A stretch of 47,893 bases of DNA from Winogradskya humida (GTDB lineage: Bacteria > Actinomycetota > Actinomycetes > Mycobacteriales > Micromonosporaceae): the NCBI RefSeq assembly GCF_016862215.1, contig NZ_BOMN01000149.1:1-47893 (forward strand), written 5' to 3'. Below the pieces are notes generated by a model. It ran no database searches, was not told the origin of the DNA, and worked only from the letters and a program-made list of their open reading frames with translations. The translations under genes and the position numbers were made by a program. The stretch's first letter is position 1. The number at the start of each line of letters is the position of its first letter. Shown piece after piece: positions 22,588 through 31,777 of the stretch.

Positions 22588-22949
22588 CGGCAGGAGGTGG
22601 CACTGCCGTGCTCGCAGACAACAAGCCGATCCGCCCCGAGGTCCTCGCCGCGTTCTCCCAGGTGCCTGAGGTTGCCAAGGCGGTGCGCCAGGTCGCCAAC
22701 GCGATCCGGCGTGACGCCCGCCGTCTGGCAAAGAAGAACACCGGCACCCTACGCCGGAATCTTCAGGTCGAGCGGGCCTACGACCGGGAGACGCGGGTCG
22801 TCTACTTCCGAGTCGGATGGGGGCCAGCCGCCTGGTACGGGTGGCTCGTCGAGGCCGGAAACGAGGAGAACGCCCCTGCCCCGCACCTGGTCCCGGCCGC
22901 GATCAAGAACGGTGCCGGCCCGGGTGTTGAAGACGGAGGCGCGGCATGA
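22584..22949 (+). CDS. HK97 gp10-like tail component
   Basis: This 121-residue basic protein has the HK97 gp10-type pattern: KAVRQVANAIRRDARRLAKK, NTGTLRRNLQVERAYD, RVGWGPAAWYGWLVEAGNEE and a PHLVPAA segment. Such proteins are usually neck or tail components. Here it lies after the chaperones and is coupled to the frameshift product (ATGA) and to the tape measure (ATGA). Confidence 0.7.
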   Translation: MTAGGGTAVLADNKPIRPEVLAAFSQVPEVAKAVRQVANAIRRDARRLAKKNTGTLRRNLQVERAYDRETRVVYFRVGWGPAAWYGWLVEAGNEENAPAPHLVPAAIKNGAGPGVEDGGAA

Positions 22950-25900
22950 GCGTCCTGCGGACCGCGTATGTCACGGTCATGCCGCAGCTGGACTCGTTCG
23001 GCTCCGAGCTGACCAAGCGGCTCAAGCGCATCGACGCTTCCAAGGACGGCAAGCGCTTCGGGAGCCAGTTCTCTGCAGGCGCCCAGGAGAAGATCAAAGC
23101 CGGACTCAGCACAGGGCTCGGCGCGATCGGCCTCGGCGCAGGCATTGGCGCCAGCGTCAGTGCTGGCCTAACGGGTGCTCTCAATGTCGGCAAGGCGAAC
23201 GACAAGCTGCGCGCCCAGCTCGACCTCAGCAAGGCTGAGAGCGGTCGCATCGGCACCGCGTCGGGCCAGCTGTTCGCCAAGGGCTACGGCGAGTCGATGA
23301 GCGAGGTCAACGACGCGATCGCCTCTGTCGTGCAGAACCTTCCGTCGTTGCGCAACGCCAGCGTGCCTGTCCTGAAAGAAATCTCGGCTGGCGCGCTCGA
23401 CATCTCTCGCGTTTTCGGCGAAGACGTCATGAGCACCACCAGCGCCATCTCATCGATGCTCAAGTCAGGCATCGCCCCCAACGCCAAGGCCGCCCTTGAC
23501 ATCCTCACCAAGGGTTTCCAGTCCGGCGCCAACAAGGGCCAGGACCTGCTCGACACCTTCACTGAGTACAGCGTCCAGTTCGCCAAACTCGGCCTCGACG
23601 GTGGACAAAGCCTCGCCCTGATCAACCAGCTGCTTGCCGGGGGCGCCCGCAACAGCGACCTCGCCGCCGACGCGATCAAGGAGTTCAGCCTCCGGGCAAT
23701 CGACGGGTCGAAGACCACCGTCGCGGGCTACAAGCTGCTCGGCCTCAACGCGGAGAGCACCGCCGCGGCGATCGCCAAGGGCGGCCCGGCCGCAACCTCA
23801 GCGTTCGGCACGATCGTCTCCAAGCTCAACAACATCCAGGATCCGATCAAGCGGAACACCGCTGGCGTCGACCTTTTCGGCACCAAATGGGAGGACCTCG
23901 GCGACGCCTTCCGAAACCTCGACGTCGCAAAGGCCACCAAGGGCATCGGCGACGTCGCTGATGGGACACAGCGCCTCGTCGACCAGTCGGACAGCGCCAA
24001 GATCACGTCTTGGGGCCGCAGCATCCAGGGTGCGTTCGTCGGCGTGATTAGCGGCCAGGCAATCCCGGCCGTCGAGCAGTTCGCGACCGCCAACCGCGAA
24101 AAACTCCAGGCGAGCATGCAGACCGCCGGCGACATCGGCCACAATGTTCTGCTGCCCGCCCTGCAGTCCTTTGGTTCATACGTCACCGGCACGCTGGTCC
24201 CCGCGGTTGGATCGGTCGTCGGATGGTTCCGCGAGCACGCCACAGTCACCCAGGCGCTGGCCGTGACTATCGGCGTCACATACGCCGTGATCAAGGGCTA
24301 CGAGGTCGTCACCCGGGCCGCGGCCGTGGCCACCACCGCATGGACGGTCGCCCAGCGCATCGCCTCTGGCGCAACAAAGATCTGGGCTGCAGGACAGTGG
24401 CTGCTCAACGCCGCAATGGCCGCCAACCCGATCGGTCTCGTCATCGCCGGCATACTGGCGCTCGGTGCCGCCGTCGTCATCGCCTACCAGAAGTCCGAGA
24501 CCTTCCGGAACATCGTGCAAGGCGCCTGGCAAGGCATCCAAACCGCCGCGCAGTGGGCCTGGGAGAAGGTCATTCGGCCTGCCGTTACGGCCATGGTCTG
24601 GTACTTCCAGAACGTCATCGCCCCGGTGGCGACCTGGCTCTGGAAGAACGTCGTCGGCCCGGCGTTCTCCGGCATCGGTTGGGCGGCCAAGGCCGCCTGG
24701 GTGGTGATCCAGATCGCCCTTAAGGCCTGGCAGAACTACCTGCAGAACGTGATCTTCCCCGTAGTTCGATACCTCTACGACAACGTCGTTAAGCCGGTCT
24801 TTTCGGCCATCGGCTCGGTCATCTCGGCCTGGTGGCGCAACGTCGTCGTGCCAGCTTTCAACGGAGTGCAGGCGGCGTTCTCCGCGGTCGGATCCGCCTT
24901 TTCTGCCGTCTGGCGCAACGTGCTTCGGCCGATGTTTTCCACCTTCGGTGGCTTTCTGACCAAGACGGTGGCGCCAGCCTTCGGCAAGGGCGTCGACGCC
25001 ATCAAGGGCGCCTGGGCGAAAGTGGAAGCCGCAGCGAAGGTCCCGGTCGAGTTTGTGGTCAACTCCGTGATCAACCCGCTGGTCCGCGGCATCAACAAGG
25101 TCGCCGGAGCTGTCGGAGTGAAGGACCGGATCCCCGAGATCCCCGGTTTCGCCAAGGGCGGCCGGATCCCTGGCGCACCCAGCTTCGTCGACAACCGGAT
25201 CGCCGCTGGCCCCGGCGGGCCACTGCACATCGCAACAGGCGAGTTCATCGTCAACAGCCGTGACACCTCCCGCGCCTTGCCGTTGCTGCGCTGGGTCAAC
25301 GACGGCATGAAGGGCGGCCCGGCGAAGATCGCCCGCTACCTCGGCCGACCCCTGACCGGCGAGCCGGGCGATGGCAGCGAAGGCTACGCGTTCGCCGACG
25401 GCGGCCTGGTCGGCTGGGTCAAGGACGTCTGGGGTGCGCTCAGCGACCCGAAGAAGCTGATTAAGGAACCATTCGAGGCGGCGCTGGCGCGCATCCCCGG
25501 CGGCGGCATGGTTCGCGACTTCCTGGCAGGGGCGGCACGCCGCGTTCTCAACGGCGCGATCGGATTCATGAGCGGCGGCGGGGAAGCCGGTCGCGCAGGA
25601 GAGGCCCGCGCGTTCATTCAGTCGCAGGCCGGCAAGCCGTATGTTTGGTCCTCCGCCGGACCGAACGGCTACGACTGCTCCGGCATCGTGTCCGCGGCCT
25701 GGAACATCCTTAAGGGCCGCAGCCCGTACGCACACACGTTCTCCACCGCGTCTTTGCCCGGACCGTGGTTCGACACGGGCCGCACGTCCGGGCCGCTGAT
25801 GGCCGGCTGGTCGCACCCGGGACAGGCGCCTGCCTCGGCGAGCGTCGGGCACATGGCCGGCGTCATCGCCGGAATGCCGTTCGAGTCCCGTGGCTCGCGT

Positions 25901-26230
25901 GGTGTCATCGTTGGTAAAGCCGCCCGCCGCGTCGGCGACTTCGCGAACCACGGTGCCGCTCGATTCGCCGACGGTGGTCTCGTCGGCGCCGGGCGCGTTC
26001 CGGTGTTCGACGCCGGCGGCACGCTTGCCCCGGGCATCAACGTCGTCAACAACGCCACTGGCCGCCCCGAGCCGCTCGTGCGCGCCAACGGCGACATGCT
26101 CGACCTGCTCCAGCAGATTCGCGACGCCTTGGCCGTCATCGACCGATCTATCGGCGAGGTTGGCAGCGACGTCGGCGACGCCCTGGGTACCGCCATGTCC
26201 ACAGCGCGGAGGGTGGGGCGCGCAGGATGA
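22946..26230 (+). CDS. Tape measure protein with NlpC/P60-type peptidase domain
   Basis: This 1094-residue protein sets tail length and passes into the host during infection. The N-terminal third is helical and Ala/Lys-rich; hydrophobic segments occur near 420-520 (VTQALAVTIGVTYAVIKGYE, PIGLVIAGILALGAAVVIAY); WxxV repeats follow to about 690. Near 885-1000 there is an embedded NlpC/P60-like peptidase: GKPYVWSSAGPNGYDCSGIV with Cys911 as nucleophile and VGHMAGVIAG with His969. This could cut host cell-wall peptide crosslinks during DNA entry. By the usual rule of about 1.5 angstrom per residue, the tail would be roughly 160 nm. Confidence 0.9.
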   Translation: MSVLRTAYVTVMPQLDSFGSELTKRLKRIDASKDGKRFGSQFSAGAQEKIKAGLSTGLGAIGLGAGIGASVSAGLTGALNVGKANDKLRAQLDLSKAESGRIGTASGQLFAKGYGESMSEVNDAIASVVQNLPSLRNASVPVLKEISAGALDISRVFGEDVMSTTSAISSMLKSGIAPNAKAALDILTKGFQSGANKGQDLLDTFTEYSVQFAKLGLDGGQSLALINQLLAGGARNSDLAADAIKEFSLRAIDGSKTTVAGYKLLGLNAESTAAAIAKGGPAATSAFGTIVSKLNNIQDPIKRNTAGVDLFGTKWEDLGDAFRNLDVAKATKGIGDVADGTQRLVDQSDSAKITSWGRSIQGAFVGVISGQAIPAVEQFATANREKLQASMQTAGDIGHNVLLPALQSFGSYVTGTLVPAVGSVVGWFREHATVTQALAVTIGVTYAVIKGYEVVTRAAAVATTAWTVAQRIASGATKIWAAGQWLLNAAMAANPIGLVIAGILALGAAVVIAYQKSETFRNIVQGAWQGIQTAAQWAWEKVIRPAVTAMVWYFQNVIAPVATWLWKNVVGPAFSGIGWAAKAAWVVIQIALKAWQNYLQNVIFPVVRYLYDNVVKPVFSAIGSVISAWWRNVVVPAFNGVQAAFSAVGSAFSAVWRNVLRPMFSTFGGFLTKTVAPAFGKGVDAIKGAWAKVEAAAKVPVEFVVNSVINPLVRGINKVAGAVGVKDRIPEIPGFAKGGRIPGAPSFVDNRIAAGPGGPLHIATGEFIVNSRDTSRALPLLRWVNDGMKGGPAKIARYLGRPLTGEPGDGSEGYAFADGGLVGWVKDVWGALSDPKKLIKEPFEAALARIPGGGMVRDFLAGAARRVLNGAIGFMSGGGEAGRAGEARAFIQSQAGKPYVWSSAGPNGYDCSGIVSAAWNILKGRSPYAHTFSTASLPGPWFDTGRTSGPLMAGWSHPGQAPASASVGHMAGVIAGMPFESRGSRGVIVGKAARRVGDFANHGAARFADGGLVGAGRVPVFDAGGTLAPGINVVNNATGRPEPLVRANGDMLDLLQQIRDALAVIDRSIGEVGSDVGDALGTAMSTARRVGRAG

Positions 26231-26604
26231 CCGTTCTGAAGCTCACTCGTGGCTGGCTGCTCAATATCGCTACGGGCCAGCTGTTTTCCTCGTACACCGA
26301 TGACAGCTCGGCGAACCCTACTTACACCGAGGACGGCGACGTCGTCAACCATGCTGGCGGCCGCCAACGCGGGTACAGCATCGAGGGCGAGGCCGGCGAG
26401 TGGCCCGTCACCTTCGTCGACGTCAAGCTCGCCGACATCACGCTCCTTCGATCCTGGAAAAGCGAGACCGTCCTTTATCGCAACCACCGCGGCCAGGCTA
26501 TGTACGGCATTTACTTCGCCGTCGTTCCGCAGGCGCACAAGACGCCCAGCCTCTACAACGTGCAGATCACTCTGCATCTGGAATCGATCGTGGCGGGCGT
26601 GTGA
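26227..26604 (+). CDS. Minor tail / tail-tip protein
   Basis: This 125-residue protein is coupled to the tape measure (ATGA). It is beta-rich (GWLLNIATGQLFSSYTDDSS, AGEWPVTFVDVKLADITL, YGIYFAVVPQAHKTPSLYNV) and lies at the place of small distal-tail proteins. Assignment rests mainly on order. Confidence 0.7.
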   Translation: MTVLKLTRGWLLNIATGQLFSSYTDDSSANPTYTEDGDVVNHAGGRQRGYSIEGEAGEWPVTFVDVKLADITLLRSWKSETVLYRNHRGQAMYGIYFAVVPQAHKTPSLYNVQITLHLESIVAGV

Positions 26605-27734
26605 TGCAGCCACCCGCCGCCGAACCGAGGTCGTACATGACCGACCAGCTGGTGCGCTGGCTGGTCCGGGATGCTCCATCGGTCAGGGTCGGTCGCGGCT
26701 TGGAACTCATCGACCGCGACCTGCAGGTGCTCGACGAGATCACCGAGCTGGAGGGCGGAACTATCCGCCGCGACTCATACGCCGTCCTGCACGCCACAGC
26801 CGAACTCGACATCGCGCGCGAGCTCGCCTGGGGCCGCGGCATTGTGCGCCCCTACCTCACCTTGGCATCGGGCAACATCCGCGGCGTGTTCCGGCTCGGC
26901 GCCTACTTTCTTAACACCCCGAGGCGGAGCCTCGGCCGCCGGCCCGGGCTATACCGCGTGCAGGGCTACGACTATTTGCATGGTCTCACCGCCCGCATCG
27001 GAGAAGCCTATGCGGTGCCAGCGGGTGCACCGGTACTCGAGCACATCATCGGCATTCTGCAGGGCCTCGGATACACGCAGTACGTCGTCGACCAGGGGGC
27101 CGCGGACCGAGTCGTACCGACGCCGGGCAAGGCGTGGGCGCTGATTGATGACCCGACCTGGCTCGGAGTGATTAACGACCTGCTGGGCAGCATCGGATAC
27201 CAGGGCATATGGACTGATTGGGACGGCCGTCTGCGGATCGAGCAATACCACCGTCCGATCGACCGGCCGGCGGAGTGGGTTTACGACACGCTGCCGGACA
27301 CGAGCATGCTGCTGCCCGACCGTGAGATCGAGGCGGACTTCTTCGATGCCCCGAACGCCTGGACCTTCTACCGCTCGAATATGCCCGACGATGCCCAGCC
27401 CACCCCAGGCAACGGGCTCTACCGCTACGTCAACCAGACGGTCGGTCCGACGTCCGTCGAGGCCCGCGATCGCGTGATCCCGGCACCGTCGGTCGGCTTG
27501 GACGTCGACAGCCAGGACGCGCTCGTCGCCGCGGCGCAGTCGCAGATCGATGCAGACATGGCAATCACGACCACCGTTACCGCGCCGACCGGTCTCAACC
27601 CCTTGCACTGGCACATGGACCGCGTCGACGTCACTGATCCCGAGATCGGCCCGCCGTTTCACGCGCTGGTGTCGGCATGGGAGCTGCCGCTGGCCGGCCG
27701 GTCGATGCAGCAGACGTGGACGATGATCCAGTGA
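26604..27734 (+). CDS. Tail-tip hub-like minor tail protein
   Basis: This 376-residue protein starts at ATG 26604 (TGATG junction); ATG 26637 is a possible alternative. It has the size and mixed beta content of the baseplate-hub/gp27-like tail proteins (SYAVLHATAELDIARELAWG, GLYRVQGYDYLHGLTARIGE, GYQGIWTDWDGRLRIEQYHR, PLHWHMDRVDVTDPEIGP). It is coupled to the next gene by GTGA. Function is inferred from order after the tape measure. Confidence 0.7.
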   Translation: MQPPAAEPRSYMTDQLVRWLVRDAPSVRVGRGLELIDRDLQVLDEITELEGGTIRRDSYAVLHATAELDIARELAWGRGIVRPYLTLASGNIRGVFRLGAYFLNTPRRSLGRRPGLYRVQGYDYLHGLTARIGEAYAVPAGAPVLEHIIGILQGLGYTQYVVDQGAADRVVPTPGKAWALIDDPTWLGVINDLLGSIGYQGIWTDWDGRLRIEQYHRPIDRPAEWVYDTLPDTSMLLPDREIEADFFDAPNAWTFYRSNMPDDAQPTPGNGLYRYVNQTVGPTSVEARDRVIPAPSVGLDVDSQDALVAAAQSQIDADMAITTTVTAPTGLNPLHWHMDRVDVTDPEIGPPFHALVSAWELPLAGRSMQQTWTMIQ

Positions 27735-28441
27735 TCGGCTTCTCGACGGGCCTGATCGCCGTCATCCAGGAGCAGGTGCGCAAGCTCGCCCCTCTGTTCC
27801 GCGGGCAGGACTCCGCTCAGGGAATCCTCGTCTACCGCGACGCATCCGGTCTGAACGGTACGGCGATCTTTGACGGTTCCGAGGTTGAGGTACCGGTCCG
27901 GATCTCCGGCGTGCTGGATACCCGTCGCGGGCAGAAGGTAGCCCTGCTGCGTACCGGCGCCGTTTGGTCCGTCGTGGGCGTGCTGTCGATGGGCGGCATG
28001 GGCGAGGCCAACCGGCGCGGCGGTGTGACCGGTTCGGTCACCAAAGCCGACGGCGCGTACGCGGACATCGGCGGTATCCCCAGCACCAGCTTCGCCAAGC
28101 TCCACGCCACCTCGGCGGTTCGAATCGGGGTTGTCATCTCCCTGTTCTCCACGGTGGCCACCACCAAGGTCGAGATCGGCGCGCGGATCACCGGGACCGC
28201 GTGGCAGGACGGCACCGCCTATGACTCCGGCTACGTCAACCTGCTCGCGGCGCCGTATTTGTTCAACGCGGCCAACGACCACCGGCAGCTGGTCGGGATG
28301 GTGCGCCAGGTCGGGATGCCGCCCGGCGACTACTCCGTGGTCCTCGGCTGGCGACGCAACTCGGGCAGCGGAACCCTCACGATCGACACGAACGACTGCT
28401 GGACGGTCGAGGTCGACGAGATCAGAAGGCAGGCGACCTGA
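27731..28441 (+). CDS. Minor tail protein
   Basis: This 236-residue protein starts at GTG 27731 overlapping the previous stop. The first part is alpha/beta (GFSTGLIAVIQEQVRKLAPL); the rest is beta-rich with Gly-rich turns (GAYADIGGIPSTSFAKLHA, GDYSVVLGWRRNSGSGTL). It ends with TGATG into the large fibre gene. Likely part of the tail tip or fibre attachment. Confidence 0.7.
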   Translation: MIGFSTGLIAVIQEQVRKLAPLFRGQDSAQGILVYRDASGLNGTAIFDGSEVEVPVRISGVLDTRRGQKVALLRTGAVWSVVGVLSMGGMGEANRRGGVTGSVTKADGAYADIGGIPSTSFAKLHATSAVRIGVVISLFSTVATTKVEIGARITGTAWQDGTAYDSGYVNLLAAPYLFNAANDHRQLVGMVRQVGMPPGDYSVVLGWRRNSGSGTLTIDTNDCWTVEVDEIRRQAT

Positions 28442-31400
28442 TGGCCGGCACGATCACGACCACCACCGACGCGACCGCCCTGGACTTTCCGGGCCAAAGC
28501 TTCATCGATACCAAGGTCAAGTCCGGTGGCACGAGCCTGTTCGCAGTGACGCTGCTCGGTACGCAGCTCAACATCTGGCGCTCAGCCAACAGCGGCGCCG
28601 GCGCGTGGGCCGCGCAGCCCGGCATGGCTCTTACCCGGGCCGGCATCCAGGAGCTCGGCGGCTGGTTCGTCGACGTTTTCGGCTACGGGCATCTCACGTA
28701 CCGGGTGTATGAAGGCGGCCGGGACCGGATCATGTACCGCCGCGTCAACCTCGAATCGAACCCCAACGCGTGGGGTGGCGAGCTGATGGTGTGCGAGGCC
28801 ATCACCGGGGCGGCCGGGCAGGTCTACACCGGGTCGGACCTGGTCGCGATCAAGGCCGGCCAGGCGTGCATCGTGGCGATCGCCGCGGCGTTCACCCAGG
28901 GCGCGACCCAAGGCGTCGAGCTGCACGCCTTCCGGATCACCACCGGGCAGGCGTTCCCGTCGTCATCGCCGCGCGCCACGGCGGAGGTCTTCGCGGGCAC
29001 CCGTAAATGGACGTGGTCCGGATCGGGCCGGCAGACCCCGGTCGTCGAGGTTCAGCACGGCGAGGACGGGCACACCGCGCCGTCACCGCACCTGTGGGTC
29101 GTGATGGGTCGCACCCGGGTCCTGGCGGCGCACCTCATATGGTCCGGGAGCCGGTGGACCGGGCCCGCGGCCGCCGCGCCGATCGACAACACCCAGGTTC
29201 CGCAGGACTCGATCGCCGCGCGGTGGACCTCCGAGCGCCTGGTGGTCGCCGGGGTGCTGGCGGCTTCCCCGGATGCGGTGTCGCTGGTGGTCCGTGATTC
29301 GTCGAACGCCTGGTCGTCGACCCGGTCGACGCCGGTGCACCCGGCGGGCAACATCCGGTCGAAGGCGATCTCGTACGACTGGATGACCCGGCTGCCGCGG
29401 ATCTGGGCGGTGGGGACCAGCTCGAACCTGCTGTATTACATCGACCAGACCGGCGAAGGCTGGACGGACTGGGCGTTGTTCTCGACGACGCCGCTGCAGG
29501 ACTACCGCTCGTACGGGGTGCGGCGCGGCAGCTGGGGCAACTTGCGCTACGACCTGTTGTGGGAGCCGGCCGGGTCGTCGCCGTACTCGCTGGTGCATGT
29601 CCAGCAGACCCTCGCGTATCCGCCGGACACCCCGGACTGGACGTACCCGACGCCGGCCAGCGGGTCCGCCGTGAACGTGGGCGACGCGCTGCAGCTGAAC
29701 TTCACGTTTTCCGATCCGGATCCGCAGGACGTGCAGACCGGGTACGCGTTGTCGCGGCAGGTCGGCACCGGGGTAGTGCAGTACTGGCGCGAGTCCGACC
29801 GCAGCTGGCAGAACGTCGAGATCAAAAATGCCACCGGCAGCAACTATGTTGAGCTCGCCGCCGGGTGGGGCGCGTTCGCCGACAGCCCGCACGCCTACCG
29901 GGCCCGGGTGTGGGACGGCAACGACAGCGGGTCGGCCTACAGCCAGCCGATCATCGTCATCCCCTCCGCGCCCGCAGAACCGGTTCTGACGCAGCCGGTC
30001 GACGGCACCGTGTGGACCGCCGAAGCCCTCAACGCCACCTGGACGGTCGCCGAGCAGACCGCGCACACCGAACGCCTGTTCGCGACCTTCGACGACTTCC
30101 AGCGCGCCGGCGTCCAGCCAGGCCGGATGGGACAGGGCTACACCGCCACCACCCCGGTCGCCGCGTACACCGTCGCGGCAGGGGTCCTGACGATCAGCGT
30201 CGACGCGGTCGGCAGCCTCCGGAGGATCCGCGCCGACCCGCAGTGGGCCAGCCGCGAACTCGCCCTCGAGTTCCAGGTGCCGGTCATGCCCGCCGGGGCA
30301 CCGGTCCGGGTCGAGCTGATGATGGCCTGGAACACCGGACCCACCTTCGTGGGCGCTTCGGTCACCGTCACCCCGACGGGGCAGGTCGTGCTCAACCTCG
30401 CCCGCTCGGTCAACAACGTGCTGACCCTGGTCGGCGGCGCGACGATCTTCCCGACAGGCGGGCATGCGACGACGCGCTGGTACGGGCTGCGCGTGCGCTA
30501 CACCGGCAGCTACGAGGCGAAACTGTGGGACGCGGCGGGCCCGGAACCGACCACCTGGGACCTGATCGCCACCGCGGAGGCGCTCGGTGGGGAGCCGGCC
30601 CCCGGCGGGATCGCCGTGCAGGCCTGGCTCGACACCGGCAACACCAACGCCCTGCCGGTCGCCGTCCGGTTCCGGCAGTGGACCCGCGGAGTCACCGACC
30701 TGGTCTACGACAGCGGCTGGACCCAAGACTCCGCCATCCGCCAGACCGTGGTGCCGTACTCGCTGCCCAACAACTCGGCGTACGTGCTGGAGCTGCAGAC
30801 CCGCAACGTGCAGGGCCTGCCGTCCGACATCGAATCGGCCCGGATCGTGGTCGACTACATCGAGCCCCCGCAACCCACCCTGCAGGTGACCGCGCTGCCC
30901 GAACTCGGCCTGAACCGGATCGCCGTCACCACCCCCTCACCGTCGGGCCAGACCCTGCCGAACCCAGGGTTCGAGACGACCCTGGCGGGATGGGTCGGGA
31001 CGAACGCCACCATCACCCGCACCACCGCCCAGGCGCACAGCGGCAGCTGGTCGGTGCTGCTCACCCCCGACGGTGTCGGCGCCTCCCCGCGGATCGAAAT
31101 CCCGCCGGGCCAGCGCATCCCCGTGGTGCCCGGGCAGTCAATGACCGCGGAGGCGTGGATCCGGCCCGGGCCCGGCACACCGCCGGTGCTCATCGGGATC
31201 AACTGGTTCGACGCCTCCGACGTCTACCTGTCGACCACGGCGACGGCCCTGCCCGCCAGCCAGGACGAGTGGCAGTTCATCACCGTCACCGGCAACGCCC
31301 CTGCCGGCGCGGCGCTCGCGAGCATCCATGCCGGCCTGGCCGACACCCCCGCACCGGCCCAGCGCGCCCATATCGACGATATGCGCCTGGCCCCGACCAC

Positions 31401-31596
31401 CGGGCAGCCCGCGACCGCGTCTGTCGACGTCTACCGCGCGATCGCCGGCGACCCGAGCTCGGTGATCCGGATCGCGACCGGCCTACCGCAGCAGCCGGTC
31501 ATCGAGGACAAGACCGCGGTGTCCGGCGTCGACTACCGCTACCTCGCGCGGGCGTTCGGCACGAACGGTGCCCGCATCGACAGTCCCTGGACCTGA
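28441..31596 (+). CDS. Large tail fibre / receptor-binding protein
   Basis: This 1051-residue protein is the largest beta-rich product after the tape measure. Residues about 1-380 are a Trp-rich, repetitive, possibly propeller-like region (LNIWRSANSG, RKWTWSGSGRQTP, WTDWALFSTTPLQDYRS). Fibronectin/Ig-like modules follow at about 390-520 and 740-800, with a jelly-roll-like segment between. A carbohydrate-binding-like module (NPGFETTLAGW, AHSGSWSVLLTP, ITVTGNAPAGAALASIHAGL) lies at about 840-980. The modular sugar-binding layout suggests host recognition on the cell wall or capsule. Confidence 0.8.
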   Translation: MAGTITTTTDATALDFPGQSFIDTKVKSGGTSLFAVTLLGTQLNIWRSANSGAGAWAAQPGMALTRAGIQELGGWFVDVFGYGHLTYRVYEGGRDRIMYRRVNLESNPNAWGGELMVCEAITGAAGQVYTGSDLVAIKAGQACIVAIAAAFTQGATQGVELHAFRITTGQAFPSSSPRATAEVFAGTRKWTWSGSGRQTPVVEVQHGEDGHTAPSPHLWVVMGRTRVLAAHLIWSGSRWTGPAAAAPIDNTQVPQDSIAARWTSERLVVAGVLAASPDAVSLVVRDSSNAWSSTRSTPVHPAGNIRSKAISYDWMTRLPRIWAVGTSSNLLYYIDQTGEGWTDWALFSTTPLQDYRSYGVRRGSWGNLRYDLLWEPAGSSPYSLVHVQQTLAYPPDTPDWTYPTPASGSAVNVGDALQLNFTFSDPDPQDVQTGYALSRQVGTGVVQYWRESDRSWQNVEIKNATGSNYVELAAGWGAFADSPHAYRARVWDGNDSGSAYSQPIIVIPSAPAEPVLTQPVDGTVWTAEALNATWTVAEQTAHTERLFATFDDFQRAGVQPGRMGQGYTATTPVAAYTVAAGVLTISVDAVGSLRRIRADPQWASRELALEFQVPVMPAGAPVRVELMMAWNTGPTFVGASVTVTPTGQVVLNLARSVNNVLTLVGGATIFPTGGHATTRWYGLRVRYTGSYEAKLWDAAGPEPTTWDLIATAEALGGEPAPGGIAVQAWLDTGNTNALPVAVRFRQWTRGVTDLVYDSGWTQDSAIRQTVVPYSLPNNSAYVLELQTRNVQGLPSDIESARIVVDYIEPPQPTLQVTALPELGLNRIAVTTPSPSGQTLPNPGFETTLAGWVGTNATITRTTAQAHSGSWSVLLTPDGVGASPRIEIPPGQRIPVVPGQSMTAEAWIRPGPGTPPVLIGINWFDASDVYLSTTATALPASQDEWQFITVTGNAPAGAALASIHAGLADTPAPAQRAHIDDMRLAPTTGQPATASVDVYRAIAGDPSSVIRIATGLPQQPVIEDKTAVSGVDYRYLARAFGTNGARIDSPWT

Positions 31597-31612
31597 CCAA
31601 AGGAGGTATCCC

Positions 31613-31777
31613 GTGACCGCTCCGGATGACCCGGTTCTGCCGGGCGACCCGATCGAAGAGGAGGGGCAGATGCCGATCATCGGCGAAACCCCGACCTTGC
31701 CCCCGTACGAGCCCCCGGACCCGCCCCGCCCGCCGGTCATGCCCGCGGGGACCGCACCTGCAGAGGAGAAGACCTGA
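31613..31777 (+). CDS. 54-residue Pro-rich protein
   Basis: A GTG at 31613 has the best ribosome site in the area (AAAGGAGG, spacing about 6). The protein is acidic and nearly half Pro/Glu (PGDPIEEEGQMPIIGETPTL), therefore disordered. It touches the endolysin start (TGATG), so it may be a linker or small fibre-associated protein. The function is unknown. Confidence 0.6.
   Translation: MTAPDDPVLPGDPIEEEGQMPIIGETPTLPPYEPPDPPRPPVMPAGTAPAEEKT

Noticed and set aside
29083..30873. 596-codon antisense frame under the tail fibre
   Set aside because: Low-complexity Arg/Gly/Val composition and complete overlap with the fibre gene.
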